A stretch of 64,000 nt of DNA from Shewanella intestini (lineage in GTDB: Bacteria; Pseudomonadota; Gammaproteobacteria; Enterobacterales; Shewanellaceae). The position numbers and the translations under genes are program-made. The notes under the pieces are model-generated. The model was given only the letters and a program-made list of their open reading frames with translations. It was not told where the DNA came from and did no database searches. Of the stretch, positions 18,311 to 27,396 are shown piece by piece (the first letter of the stretch is position 1; each line of letters starts with the position of its first letter). The stretch is taken from positions 62,001 to 126,000 of the forward strand of contig NZ_JAAIKR010000009.1 of assembly GCF_018221465.1 (NCBI RefSeq). The letters are read 5' to 3'.

Positions 18311-20266
18311 TTAAGAGACCACTCGCGTGCTGGCCACTTCAGCCCGGTTACGGCCCTTGGCTTTCGCTTGGTATAAGGCTTTATCTGCTGAGATTTTTAG
18401 CTCATGCCAATGGCTGGTGAGATGTTTCTTCGTCACCGGTAAAGTTGCACCAATTGACACCGTCATATCAATACTGACATCAGTGGTTTCCATGGCTTTG
18501 TTAGCAATGGCTTGGTTCATTCTTGCAAGTACTTCTGTTGGTAAGGTTGGGCTATCTAAGCCCAATAAAATAATAAACTCTTCTCCCCCCCAGCGCGCAA
18601 GTACGTCAGTATCGCGGATTTGCCCTGACAAGCGCATTGCACAAGCCTTTAATACTTCATCGCCAACATCATGTCCGTGGGTGTCATTCACCCGTTTAAA
18701 AAAGTCACAATCTAACATCAATACACTAAAGTAAGGCGAGCTCAATGACGCACTAGATTGAATTACCACATCTTCGACATAACGGCGATTATAAATATTG
18801 GTTAAGGCGTCAATATTGGACTGATTAAATAAGTCTTTATTAGAAGAGCTTAAGCGACGAATACGCTGAACATGTTGACGATAACGTTGGAATAACCACC
18901 CCGAAAACATCACAATACAGACAAATAGTAACAACCAAAACTTTTCACGCAGCTTGTTACGCTCTAACGTCGACTCTTTAAGGTTATTTTCCGCAGTTAA
19001 TAAGGCAATTTTTTCAACATTAATTTCATTCTCAAACTTTTCTTGCAGTTCAAACATTTGCGCTTCACGGTTCTCAAACAGCACCTTTTGAGTGCCTTCG
19101 TAATATTCAGTTAGGTGATGAATCGCTTTTGGATACTCTTGAGTTTGCTGAAAAATATCGGCTAGCAACTGATGCGAACGCAGCGCTAAGGCTTTATTTT
19201 CAATCATCTCAAATGCTTTTAACGCCGCTTGTCCATGTTGCTGCGCAGGCGCTAATTCACCCAGAACAAACTCAATTTCCCCCATCCCTAATAAGCATTG
19301 GTTATATAACATTGGGTCGGGCATATTCTTTGCTAATTTTAAACAACGTTGCACTAACGGCTTAGCTTGTAAATGCTGCTTTTGCTTCATCAGCAAGCTC
19401 GCTTGTGTCCAAAGGGCATGAATAATCAGTTTGGTATTACCCGATTTTTCCGCCACAACCGTGGTTTTTTCATTGAACAATTCTGCTTGCGCTAAATCAT
19501 TGACTTCCAGCATAAGCTCGCTGGCATTGGCGTATAACACCACCAAATGTTCATAACTTGTGTGTGTTGATTTTAGGGCAACATCAATCGCTTGCATGTT
19601 GTATTCAATGGCCTTACCCCACTCTTTTACACGTGAGTAAACAACCGATATGTTCGAATAAAGTTTACTCAAATAACCGATACTGGCATTGCTATCAACT
19701 AACGAAATAGCCCGTTGATAATCCTTTACCGCATCTTCATATTTTAAACGCCGTGAATAAAGCACGCCCCGTGCATTTAACGCCCGCGATAATAAGCGGT
19801 CATAATGGGTTTGTTCGGCTAAATCCACCGCTTGATTAATTAAATTGTATGCAACTTCAGCATGACCTCGCCTTGCTGACAAAATCGCTTTTAATGTAAG
19901 TGCTTCAGCAACAATCCATTTTTTACGGCTTTTGGCGCCTAAAAATACAAACTCATCTGCCACTTTTTCTGCGGCATCTAACTTCCCTTCATTGACTAAA
20001 ATGTCATGTTTGATGCGCAAAGATAGCGCCTGGTAGGCCGGCGGGGAGGAATCTGTCACCGTAGACAAGAATTTCTCTACGCTGTTAAGTGTTTTTACCG
20101 GTTCGGTTTCACGTTGATGAAACAACGCAAACAGTTGTTGTCCTTGTTTAGTCAGCTTTATCGTATCAAGGGGATCAAAAGAGGCTGATTTGGCATAGCT
20201 GCCCATAGAGACAAGCAACAAGCTTACACCTGACAACAACATCAAAATACAACAACGCCATTTCAT
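18311..20266 (-). CDS. TPR-repeat periplasmic sensor diguanylate cyclase (GGDEF)
   Basis: Makes cyclic di-GMP from GTP. From the chosen start (ATG at 20266; a TTG at 20290 would add 8 residues) the protein has 651 residues: a signal peptide ending near SYAKS, roughly ten TPR-like helical pairs (about residues 60-390) placed in the periplasm, a coiled coil, one transmembrane helix (FWLLLFVCIVMFSGWLF) and a GGDEF domain. The active site is GGEEF (560-564), a functional variant. RDTD five residues before it (551-554) is an intact inhibitory I-site, so the enzyme is probably active and product-inhibited. The TPR region suggests it senses an extracytoplasmic peptide or protein. No EAL domain is present. 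Confidence 0.92.
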   Translation of the reverse strand: MKWRCCILMLLSGVSLLLVSMGSYAKSASFDPLDTIKLTKQGQQLFALFHQRETEPVKTLNSVEKFLSTVTDSSPPAYQALSLRIKHDILVNEGKLDAAEKVADEFVFLGAKSRKKWIVAEALTLKAILSARRGHAEVAYNLINQAVDLAEQTHYDRLLSRALNARGVLYSRRLKYEDAVKDYQRAISLVDSNASIGYLSKLYSNISVVYSRVKEWGKAIEYNMQAIDVALKSTHTSYEHLVVLYANASELMLEVNDLAQAELFNEKTTVVAEKSGNTKLIIHALWTQASLLMKQKQHLQAKPLVQRCLKLAKNMPDPMLYNQCLLGMGEIEFVLGELAPAQQHGQAALKAFEMIENKALALRSHQLLADIFQQTQEYPKAIHHLTEYYEGTQKVLFENREAQMFELQEKFENEINVEKIALLTAENNLKESTLERNKLREKFWLLLFVCIVMFSGWLFQRYRQHVQRIRRLSSSNKDLFNQSNIDALTNIYNRRYVEDVVIQSSASLSSPYFSVLMLDCDFFKRVNDTHGHDVGDEVLKACAMRLSGQIRDTDVLARWGGEEFIILLGLDSPTLPTEVLARMNQAIANKAMETTDVSIDMTVSIGATLPVTKKHLTSHWHELKISADKALYQAKAKGRNRAEVASTRVVS

Positions 20267-20455
20267 TACAATTTCAGCCCTTAAAAACAAATTATCAGTA
20301 ACTTATCATTAAAAATGATTATTTTTTGCTAAAACAATCACTGTTATAGAAAATAGTTTATCCAAATGCTTGATATCATTCGTGGTAATAATAAGCAGCC
20401 GACATAAGCACGATAACTTGATACAATCTGCCTCTTTTCTTGTTGAGCTTCTATC

Positions 20456-21463
20456 ATGACCTTGCTTGTTTCACTCACCCTGGCTATCCAATCTCGCCGC
20501 GAATTTTTATTATTAGCAGCACAGCAAAATACCACCTGTTATCGCCTCTTTCACGGCACGGTTGAAGGTGCACAAGGACTCAATATTGATCGATACGGCG
20601 ACACGTGGTTAATTCAATCATTTCATCAACCGTTAAGCGCAACCCAAATTAGCCAAATTAGCCCTTTGCTAACAGAGGTCTGTGACTTACCTGTCGTGTA
20701 TCATGACCGCTCGCACACCAACTCACGGATTCAAAACCCAGATCATCAGCACGATGACATCAACGCAAGCAAAACAAGCGTGATGTATGAAAATGGCATT
20801 GCCTTTACCAGCAAACTGCGTCACGAAGGCCAAGATCCATTATTGTTTTTAGACATGCGCATTGGCCGAGAATACGTTCGTCAGCACAGTCAAAATAAAA
20901 CCGTATTAAACTTATTCTCTTATACCTGTGGCATTGGCACTGCCGCTGCGGTAGGCGGAGCAAGTAAAGTCACCAATGTCGATTTCTCTTCATTTGCACT
21001 CGACGCTGGGCGTAAAAATGCCCAACTCAATCACGTTGAGTCACAATGTGAATTTATTCAGAGCGATGCATTCCCTGCGCTGCGTCAATTGGCCGGGCTC
21101 AAAGTGGGTGGCCGAAGAAACCAACGCATGCCTAAATACCCCAAATTATCCGCTACGCAATATGATCTCGTCTTTTTAGACCCGCCACGTTATGCAAAGA
21201 GCCCATTTGGGATTGTTGATTTGATTAGTGACTATCAAGGCTTATTTAAACCCGCATTGCTGACCACTAAAGTCGGCGGCACGATTGTCTGTTGTAATAA
21301 TGTCGCCAAGGTAGACAAACAAATCTGGTTTGAACAACTTGTACGTTGTGTTGAAAAACAAGGTCGCAGTGTCAGCCAACATCAATGGCTCAACTGTCAC
21401 CAAGATTTTCCGTCATTTGACGGTAATCATCCATTAAAAATAGTGGCATTAACCCTGGACTAA
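20456..21463 (+). CDS. RlmI/RlmK-like SAM-dependent methyltransferase
   Basis: A 335-residue class I methyltransferase of the RlmI/RlmL-C type (Methyltrans_SAM, rRNA m5C/m7G group). It shows the N-terminal GLNIDRYGDTWLIQSF segment of the RlmI fold (PUA-like EEHEAD region partly shortened), a SAM-binding motif I LNLFSYTCGIGTAAA, an acidic ribose-binding VDFSSFAL, and the catalytic motif IV FLDPPRYAKS. E. coli RlmI is about 396 residues, so the N-terminal PUA domain looks trimmed here. The exact rRNA nucleotide cannot be assigned from sequence. The gene is monocistronic; immediately after its stop codon there is a protein-like stump (see 21464-21607). Confidence 0.85.
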   Translation: MTLLVSLTLAIQSRREFLLLAAQQNTTCYRLFHGTVEGAQGLNIDRYGDTWLIQSFHQPLSATQISQISPLLTEVCDLPVVYHDRSHTNSRIQNPDHQHDDINASKTSVMYENGIAFTSKLRHEGQDPLLFLDMRIGREYVRQHSQNKTVLNLFSYTCGIGTAAAVGGASKVTNVDFSSFALDAGRKNAQLNHVESQCEFIQSDAFPALRQLAGLKVGGRRNQRMPKYPKLSATQYDLVFLDPPRYAKSPFGIVDLISDYQGLFKPALLTTKVGGTIVCCNNVAKVDKQIWFEQLVRCVEKQGRSVSQHQWLNCHQDFPSFDGNHPLKIVALTLD

Positions 21464-21607
21464 ACGTCGTTAACATTAACTACGTTATATAACCTCCCTA
21501 TTTATGGTGGTAAAGGTGAGTCTTTCGCTCTTGCGGATGTAAACTGGGACATCGTTGGTTCATGTTCACTATCACTTAAAGTAGAAATGATTTACCCATT
21601 AAGTTAA
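21464..21607 (+). pseudogene. probable 3' remnant of an unidentified gene
   Basis: Directly after the methyltransferase stop, the same frame stays open for 47 codons without a usable start. It ends at TAA (21605-21607), 30 bp before a strong terminator. The peptide is protein-like (LPIYGGKGESFALADVNWD followed by CSLSLKVEMIYPLS). An open, start-less frame sitting on an intact terminator is what a 5'-deleted gene would leave. The family is not recognised. It could be chance, because the frame is short. Confidence 0.35.
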
Positions 21608-21637
21608 TCACTCGACTTGGCAACAACATGCCAACAC

Positions 21638-21663
21638 AAAGGCGCTCTTAGGGGCGCCTTTTT
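21638..21663 (+). terminator. rho-independent terminator
   Basis: AAAGGCGC (21638-21645) / GCGCCTTT (21654-21661) is a perfect 8-bp GC-rich stem with an 8-nt loop and five T residues. It lies 174 bp downstream of the methyltransferase stop but only 30 bp after the stop of the remnant at 21464-21607. Confidence 0.85.
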
Positions 21664-21938
21664 CATTTACTCATGCAAAAACGCCGCTATTTATCAGCCT
21701 TGCTTATATATAAATACCTACATTAGTCATTGTTTAAATTGACTTTAATTAACATTTCACCCCCGCAAAGTTAAGCTAATTTTAAGATTGTAAACATATT
21801 GACTTAAATGTGAACTCAAACGGGCTTTTGCGTCAAAAAATATGATCTTCAGCAATTTTAAACGGAAATATTTCTTATATATTTGCCCACCTAATTTTAA
21901 AGGTGATTGACGAATAATAATAAGGAATAAGCAACGTT
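21664..21938 (+). promoter_or_regulatory. upstream regulatory region of the hydrogenase operon
   Basis: AT-rich 275-bp leader of hydA. TTGAC-TTTA-ATTAA at 21739-21752 matches the FNR/EtrA consensus TTGAT-N4-ATCAA at 8 of 10 positions, about 190 bp before the ATG. That is suggestive only. [FeFe] hydrogenase in Shewanella is made under anaerobiosis, so FNR- or CRP-type control would be expected. The ribosome site AAGGAA precedes the ATG at 21939. Confidence 0.35.
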
Positions 21939-23174
21939 ATGACGCAAACGACTTATCAACCTGGTGAGATTAAAGGGCTGATTGAAATTGAAGCTTCAAA
22001 ATGTAAAGGCTGTGATGCCTGTTTAAAGTTTTGCCCCACTCATGCCATTGAAGGCGCTTCTGGTGCAGTCCATACCATTGATCAAGAAAAATGCTTAGGT
22101 TGTGGTCAATGCTTAATTAACTGCCCATTTAGCGCAATTAAAGAAACCCACAGTGCCTTGGAAACCGTCATTAACAAACTGGCAGACAAAGACACCAAAG
22201 TCGTTGGCATTATCGCCCCAGCAGTACGTGTTGCTATCGGGGAAGAATTTGGCCTAGGTAAAGGCGAATTAGTCACTGGCAAGCTTTATGGCGCAATGCA
22301 CCAAGCGGGTTTTAAAATCTTTGATTGTAACTTTGCCGCCGACCTCACCATTATGGAAGAAGGCAGCGAGTTTATTCATCGCTTACACGCCAATGTTAAA
22401 AACGAACCCAACGCAGGGGCATTGCCGCAATTTACCTCTTGCTGCCCAGGTTGGGTACGCTACCTTGAAACCGACCATCCAGAGCTATTACCACATCTGT
22501 CGACGGCTAAATCACCACAACAAATTGCAGGTACGGTTGCAAAAACCTATGGCGCAAAAGTGTATGACACCAAGCCAGACAAACTCTTTACCGTTGCGGT
22601 CATGCCATGTACGTCTAAAAAAATTGAAGCATCACGCCCTGAATTTAATTCAGCATGGCAATACCACCAGCAACAGGGTCAAGATGTGCCGTCATATCAA
22701 GATGTCGATGCCGTACTGACCACCCGTGAAATGTCACAACTACTCAAGCATCTTGAGATTGACCTTGCCAATACCCAACCGTTTGACGGCGACAGCTTGT
22801 TCTCACAATACAGTGGCGCAGGCACGATTTTCGGCACCACGGGCGGGGTAATGGAAGCAGCAATTCGCACCGCACATAAAGTCATTACTGATGAAGAAAT
22901 TGCGCAATTAGACTTCACTGCCGTGCGCGGCCTCGAAGGGGTCAAAGAAGCATCTGTGACCTTGTTTGATAAGGCCTTAGACCAAGAAGTCACCATTAAG
23001 GTTGCTGTGGTTCACGACATGGGACACAACATTGAACCTATCATCAACGACATTATTGCTGGCACCTCGCCATACCACTTTATTGAAGTCATGAACTGTG
23101 CTGGCGGCTGTGTTAACGGCGCAGGACAACCGATTGATACAAGTGGCTCAGGTTGGATTGGAAATCTTGGATAA
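21939..23174 (+). CDS. hydA: [FeFe] hydrogenase large subunit HydA
   Basis: Catalyses reversible proton reduction to H2 in the dimeric, Desulfovibrio-type periplasmic enzyme. The N-terminus has two 4Fe-4S ferredoxin motifs (Cys22/25/28/32 and Cys52/55/58/62). The H-cluster domain shows L1 TSCCPGW (166-172; Cys168 proton-transfer residue, Cys169 ligand), L2 MPCTSKK (222-228; Cys224) and L3 EVMNCAGGCVNGAGQP (Cys387 and Cys391). L3 normally reads GGGQP; here it is GAGQP. No Tat signal is present, since export relies on the small subunit. The large subunit stops where the D. vulgaris one does (about 410 residues). hydB follows after 10 bp. Confidence 0.97.
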   Translation: MTQTTYQPGEIKGLIEIEASKCKGCDACLKFCPTHAIEGASGAVHTIDQEKCLGCGQCLINCPFSAIKETHSALETVINKLADKDTKVVGIIAPAVRVAIGEEFGLGKGELVTGKLYGAMHQAGFKIFDCNFAADLTIMEEGSEFIHRLHANVKNEPNAGALPQFTSCCPGWVRYLETDHPELLPHLSTAKSPQQIAGTVAKTYGAKVYDTKPDKLFTVAVMPCTSKKIEASRPEFNSAWQYHQQQGQDVPSYQDVDAVLTTREMSQLLKHLEIDLANTQPFDGDSLFSQYSGAGTIFGTTGGVMEAAIRTAHKVITDEEIAQLDFTAVRGLEGVKEASVTLFDKALDQEVTIKVAVVHDMGHNIEPIINDIIAGTSPYHFIEVMNCAGGCVNGAGQPIDTSGSGWIGNLG

Positions 23175-23184
23175 GGAACACATT

Positions 23185-23505
23185 ATGATGGATAAAAAAC
23201 CCCTTTTTGAGGAAGATAAATTCTTCCTTTCACGCCGAAAATTTATGGCTATTGGCGCAGCATTTGTCGCCACATTGGCGCTACCTGTTGCATGGTTTAG
23301 CAATAAACTGGCTCGTCGTAATGACTACATTAAAGCGCGCTCAGCCGGTTTATACCAAGACGACATGATAGCCAAACAACGGGTGAGCCACGCTAACTCT
23401 GCCGTTGAAAAATATTATGCCGAATTTGGTGGTGAGCCACTGGGTCATAAGTCACACGACCTACTGCATACCCACTTTGTTGATCGCACTAAACTAAAAT
23501 CATAA
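23185..23505 (+). CDS. hydB: [FeFe] hydrogenase small subunit HydB (Tat-exported)
   Basis: A 106-residue small subunit that wraps the large subunit and carries it to the periplasm. It has a twin-arginine signal SRRKFM (residues 16-21) followed by a hydrophobic stretch ending near AWFS. The mature part (about 65 residues) has the HydB-type YAEFGGEPLGHKSHDLLHTHF segment in split form: YYAEFGGEPLG then HKSHDLLHTHF. The start was chosen at the ATG pair 23185/23188 after AAGGAA. A longer open frame beginning at 23098 lies inside hydA and has no ribosome site, so it was not used. Confidence 0.93.
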   Translation: MMDKKPLFEEDKFFLSRRKFMAIGAAFVATLALPVAWFSNKLARRNDYIKARSAGLYQDDMIAKQRVSHANSAVEKYYAEFGGEPLGHKSHDLLHTHFVDRTKLKS

Positions 23506-23518
23506 GGGAGAAATCAAC

Positions 23519-24205
23519 ATGTCTTCGACTCAACATGATACTCGACCTATTTTAAAGCACCCTTTAAATGTGCGCGTGTTTCATTACATTTTGTTATTAA
23601 CCTTTTTACCCTTAGCGGCCACTGGGTTATTGCTGTTCTTTAAGCCATTATCGCAAAATGCAATGCAACTCACCTACGACATCCACATGATTGCAGGTGT
23701 GGGGCTTACCCTTAACGCTGTGTTATTTACCTTATTAGCTTTTGACCGAGTAGTGCTGTTTATTGCTCGCGTATTTAGCTTTTCAGAGCGTGATGTTAAA
23801 TGGTTCATGGTGCTGGGTGGATACCCACAAAAATTCTTGCTGGGTAAAACAGTCCCTATCCCACCGATGAACAAATACAACTCAGGCCAAAAATTATTTG
23901 GTGCATGTGTCCTAATTGGCGGCGCATTATTAATCGTCTCTGGTTTCGTATTGTGGTTAATTCCACACGCAGCGCCAAGAGATATGGTTTGGGGATTAGG
24001 CCAAATACACCTAGTTGCAGGCCTTGTTTTAACTGCATTCTTACCGATTCACTTATTCCTTGCGGTGTATCGTTTTGATGATTTCAAAGCCATGATGCTC
24101 CACGGCAAGGTGCCATACCATGACGCCGCACAATACACGCCATTATGGGTTGAAAAAGAAATCGTTGCAGTAAAACAACAACCTGCAGAAGCAGCTAAAA
24201 ATTAA
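23519..24205 (+). CDS. cytochrome b subunit of the hydrogenase (formate dehydrogenase gamma-like)
   Basis: A 228-residue, four-helix integral membrane cytochrome b of the FdnI/cytochrome b561 type, expected to bind two haems b. It would link periplasmic hydrogenase electrons to the quinone pool. Helices: FHYILLLTFLPLAATGLLLFF, the HMIAGVGLTLNAVLFTLLAF segment, LFGACVLIGGALLIVSGFVL and the QIHLVAGLVLTAFLPIHLFL segment. His residues in helices 1, 2 and 4 are candidate haem ligands. The same gene lies after hydB in S. oneidensis, where it is named fdh or fdnI-like. It is spaced 13 bp after hydB and is therefore the third gene of the structural operon. Confidence 0.9.
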   Translation: MSSTQHDTRPILKHPLNVRVFHYILLLTFLPLAATGLLLFFKPLSQNAMQLTYDIHMIAGVGLTLNAVLFTLLAFDRVVLFIARVFSFSERDVKWFMVLGGYPQKFLLGKTVPIPPMNKYNSGQKLFGACVLIGGALLIVSGFVLWLIPHAAPRDMVWGLGQIHLVAGLVLTAFLPIHLFLAVYRFDDFKAMMLHGKVPYHDAAQYTPLWVEKEIVAVKQQPAEAAKN

Positions 24206-24227
24206 TGACATTTTTTTATGCTAACTC

Positions 24228-24263
24228 AAAACAGCAGCACCTTATTTAGGGCTGCTGTTTTTT
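24228..24263 (+). terminator. terminator-like hairpin between hydAB-cytochrome b and the maturation genes
   Basis: AACAGCAGC (24230-24238) pairs with GCTGCTGTT (24251-24259) across a 12-nt loop, followed by TTTT. It lies 25 bp before hydG. It probably lowers or stops read-through from the structural genes, so that the maturases are made at a lower level or from their own promoter. Confidence 0.75.
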
Positions 24264-24288
24264 GGGTTCATCACCACAAGAGTTTTTT

Positions 24289-25731
24289 ATGAGTACACAG
24301 ACCCATAGCCACGATATCCACATGCAGCCATATGATAAAACCCACAGTTTTATAAATGACCAACATATTTGGCAAACAATTGAATCGTCGGCAAACCCAA
24401 CTCAACAACAAGTCCGTCACGTGCTAGAAAAAGCGCAAGAATGCCAAGGGCTTAGCATTGAAGAAACCGCAATATTATTGCAAAACCAACACGCTGAATT
24501 AGATGACGCATTATTCAATGTGGCTCGCGAGATAAAAAACAAAATTTATGGTAATCGCATTGTTTTATTTGCCCCGCTTTACGTGTCAAACCACTGCGCC
24601 AATAGCTGCAGCTATTGCGGCTTTAACGCCGACAACCACGCACTAAAACGCACCACCTTAAAGCCAGAGCAAATTCGCAACGAAGTGCGGGTATTACAAG
24701 ACATGGGCCACAAACGTATATTGGCCGTTTATGGTGAACATCCACGCAATAATGTTGATGCCATTGTTGATAGTATTGCCACTATGTACGACTGCAAAGA
24801 CGACAAAGGCGGAGAAATACGCCGCATTAATGTGAACTGTGCGCCAATGAGCAGCACAGACTTTGCCCGCCTTAAAACGGCGCAAATTGGTACTTATCAG
24901 TGTTTCCAAGAAACCTATCACCGTGACACCTATGAGTCAGTCCATTTAAAAGGTAAAAAGAAAGATTACCTTTACCGCCTTTATGCCATGCACCGTGCCA
25001 TGGAAGGTGGCATAGACGATGTCGGTATTGGCGCCTTGTTTGGCTTATACGACCACCGTTTTGAACTGTTAGCAATGTTGTCGCATGTCGAGCAACTTGA
25101 AACCGTTTGCGGCGTTGGTCCACACACCATTTCATTCCCTCGTATAGAACCGGCTCACGGCTCAGAAATCAGCGAAAAACCACCCTATGAAGTCGACGAC
25201 GAGTGCTTTAAACGCATTGTGGCAATTACTCGCTTAGCAGTGCCGTACACCGGGTTAATTATGAGTACCCGTGAAAGCAGTACCTTGCGTAAAGAGTTAT
25301 TAGAACTGGGAGTCTCACAAATCAGTGCTGGCAGTCGTACTTCACCTGGTGGCTATCAAGACAGCGAGCAAGACCAACATGACGCAGAGCAATTCAGCCT
25401 CGGCGATCACCGCCCGATGGATGACATCATTTATGAACTGGTCACCGAGTCCAACTCCGTGCCGTCATTTTGCACCGGTTGTTACCGCAAAGGACGCACA
25501 GGCGATCACTTCATCGGCCTAGCCAAGCAACAATTTATTGGTAAATTTTGTCAGCCCAACGCCTTGATCACTTTTCGCGAATACTTAAATGATTACGCCG
25601 GTGAACAAACTCAAAAAGCAGGTACTGAGCTAATAGAACGCGAATTAACGGCCATGGGCAAAGCACGCGAACGCAACGTGCGCACCTGCTTAGCCAAAAC
25701 GGATGCTGGTGAACGTGACATCTACCTGTAA
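24289..25731 (+). CDS. hydG: [FeFe] hydrogenase maturase HydG (radical SAM tyrosine lyase)
   Basis: Cleaves tyrosine to p-cresol plus dehydroglycine and builds the Fe(CO)2(CN) synthon of the H-cluster. From the ATG at 24289 (480 residues; a TTG 27 bp upstream is inside the preceding terminator and is rejected) the protein has the radical SAM motif CANSCSYC (Cys103, Cys107, Cys110). It also has the C-terminal auxiliary-cluster motif CX2CX22C (Cys395, Cys398, Cys421). Both are diagnostic of HydG and separate it from ThiH. hydX overlaps its 3' end. Confidence 0.97.
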   Translation: MSTQTHSHDIHMQPYDKTHSFINDQHIWQTIESSANPTQQQVRHVLEKAQECQGLSIEETAILLQNQHAELDDALFNVAREIKNKIYGNRIVLFAPLYVSNHCANSCSYCGFNADNHALKRTTLKPEQIRNEVRVLQDMGHKRILAVYGEHPRNNVDAIVDSIATMYDCKDDKGGEIRRINVNCAPMSSTDFARLKTAQIGTYQCFQETYHRDTYESVHLKGKKKDYLYRLYAMHRAMEGGIDDVGIGALFGLYDHRFELLAMLSHVEQLETVCGVGPHTISFPRIEPAHGSEISEKPPYEVDDECFKRIVAITRLAVPYTGLIMSTRESSTLRKELLELGVSQISAGSRTSPGGYQDSEQDQHDAEQFSLGDHRPMDDIIYELVTESNSVPSFCTGCYRKGRTGDHFIGLAKQQFIGKFCQPNALITFREYLNDYAGEQTQKAGTELIERELTAMGKARERNVRTCLAKTDAGERDIYL

Positions 25732-26365
25732 CCCCACAGCAAACATGGCTGACACTATGGTGTCGATGCAAGGTATCACTGTCAGCGCAGGGCTCAATAT
25801 CTCTGCGCTGCTCAACGCCGTGCAACAAGCTAACACCATGGTGTGGCACGCGGCTATTTATAACAATTTTGCCAATGGCGACATGAACACACTACTGCAG
25901 CGACAACTTCGTTCAAGGCAGTTACAACAGTTAACGATTATCTCCCAGCACTGTGCTCAACATTGGCAAGATGAATTTGCCGCCATTGTGCGCCCTACAC
26001 TGACAAGCCAAGATGTCAGCACACTGCAACGCACCTCGCTCAATTGGTGTCAGCAGTTAAGTAACTCATACCCGCAACAAGTGCACCACTGCGTTAGTCA
26101 GCACTTACCATTGCAGCCTATTTTGCTTATTGGTGACCAACTATTTATTGGCCAATACGCCCATAGCCACAGCACGTCAGCTCAAGGCTTATGGTTACAA
26201 ATAGACAGCTGCGCATTAGGGCTTGCTGGCGGTGAATTACATCAATGGTATCTCGATGGCACACCTGCCAACTTATGCGATTGGCCACAAGCTATTGGTC
26301 GTTATGTTGAAGAATGTCGCCAAGTATCACGTCAGCCATTTACCCTCTTGGAGCCAACGTTATGA
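25703..26365 (+). CDS. hydX: HydX, unknown protein of the [FeFe] maturation operon
   Basis: A 220-residue soluble protein between hydG and hydE. The same position in S. oneidensis is occupied by a gene called hydX, and I assign the name on synteny. No catalytic motif is obvious. It is Gln/His/Cys-rich, with eight or so cysteines spread without a CxxC cluster pattern, and ends in an LLEPTL tail. The first usable start (ATG at 25703) overlaps hydG by 29 bp; ATGs at 25745 and 25757 are alternatives without better ribosome sites. Its stop overlaps the hydE start (ATGA), indicating translational coupling. Function is unproven. Confidence 0.75.
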   Translation: MLVNVTSTCNPTANMADTMVSMQGITVSAGLNISALLNAVQQANTMVWHAAIYNNFANGDMNTLLQRQLRSRQLQQLTIISQHCAQHWQDEFAAIVRPTLTSQDVSTLQRTSLNWCQQLSNSYPQQVHHCVSQHLPLQPILLIGDQLFIGQYAHSHSTSAQGLWLQIDSCALGLAGGELHQWYLDGTPANLCDWPQAIGRYVEECRQVSRQPFTLLEPTL

Positions 26366-27396
26366 CCGCTGCAACCATTAGCCCAATGGCGTTAAACAAA
26401 CAACAAATACTTTCCCTGTTGCAAGGTCAACAAGACACCTGGTTATTTGACCAAGCGCAGCGTATCACCTCACAGGTATTTGCCGATAATGTTTACTTAC
26501 GCGGTATTGTTGAGTTTTCAAATTATTGTCTTCACAACTGCCATTATTGTGGCTTGCGCAGCGCTAACCGTAAGGTGGTCCGCTATCGATTATCAGAGCA
26601 AGAAATACTGTCAGCAGTAGACAACATTGTGGCGGCAGGACTAAACACCGTGGTGCTGCAATCGGGCGATGACAAACACTATCGAAGCGAGGTAATTACA
26701 AGACTCATTGTGGCGATTAAGCAAAAACACGACATTGCCATTACGCTATCGCTCGGCGATCGCCATTCCCACGAGTTACAACAATGGCGCGCAGCAGGCG
26801 CCGACAGATACTTATTAAAAATGGAAACCTTTGATCAAACCCTGTTTGAACAATGCCGACCAAAAGCCGACTTTCACCAACGCTTACATCAACTTAAAAC
26901 ATTACAATCACTTGGGTATCAAACCGGATCTGGCATTATCACTGACCTACCCGGCACAACAGATGAACGGCTTGCCAACGACATATTAACGCTCACCCAA
27001 ATGGAGCTCGATATGTTGGCTTGCGGCCCGTTTGTTGCTCATCAGCAAACCCCTTTTGCCGATGAGCCAAACGGGAACGTGCTAACCAGTCAGCGAGTAA
27101 GCGCCATATTGCGCCTAATGAACCCTTACGCCAATATTCCGGCCACCAGCTCATTAGAGGTATTAACCCGCGGCGCGCGTGAACAAGCACTATTGCGTGG
27201 CTGCAATGTGATAATGCCTTCGTTCACACCAGAAAAAGGATACGTTAATTACAGTATCTACCCGGGGAAAAATGCCTCCACGATTGCAACCCAACCACGT
27301 TTAAACGCGATGTTCGAACAAATAAATGCCCACGGCTTACATCCATGCTTAAGCCGCGGAGATTCGAAAAGGAACCCACATGTGCCAAGGAATTAA
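26362..27396 (+). CDS. hydE: [FeFe] hydrogenase maturase HydE (radical SAM)
   Basis: Radical SAM enzyme that processes the HydG product on the way to the diiron azadithiolate subcluster. The motif CLHNCHYCGL (Cys56, Cys60, Cys63 from the chosen start) fits the BioB/HydE-type CX3CX2C. The 344-residue length also fits. The start at 26362 is favoured because a GGAG lies about 9 nt upstream and the ATG overlaps the hydX stop; an upstream ATG at 26314 would overlap hydX by 52 bp. The C-terminus overlaps hydF by 17 bp. Confidence 0.95.
   Translation: MTAATISPMALNKQQILSLLQGQQDTWLFDQAQRITSQVFADNVYLRGIVEFSNYCLHNCHYCGLRSANRKVVRYRLSEQEILSAVDNIVAAGLNTVVLQSGDDKHYRSEVITRLIVAIKQKHDIAITLSLGDRHSHELQQWRAAGADRYLLKMETFDQTLFEQCRPKADFHQRLHQLKTLQSLGYQTGSGIITDLPGTTDERLANDILTLTQMELDMLACGPFVAHQQTPFADEPNGNVLTSQRVSAILRLMNPYANIPATSSLEVLTRGAREQALLRGCNVIMPSFTPEKGYVNYSIYPGKNASTIATQPRLNAMFEQINAHGLHPCLSRGDSKRNPHVPRN

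Noticed and set aside
23098-23184. Upstream extension of hydB inside hydA
   Set aside because: No ribosome site, and it would put 29 residues ahead of the Tat signal. The ATG at 23185 is better placed.
24262-24288. TTG start for hydG
   Set aside because: It lies within the preceding terminator, and the added residues are not typical of HydG.
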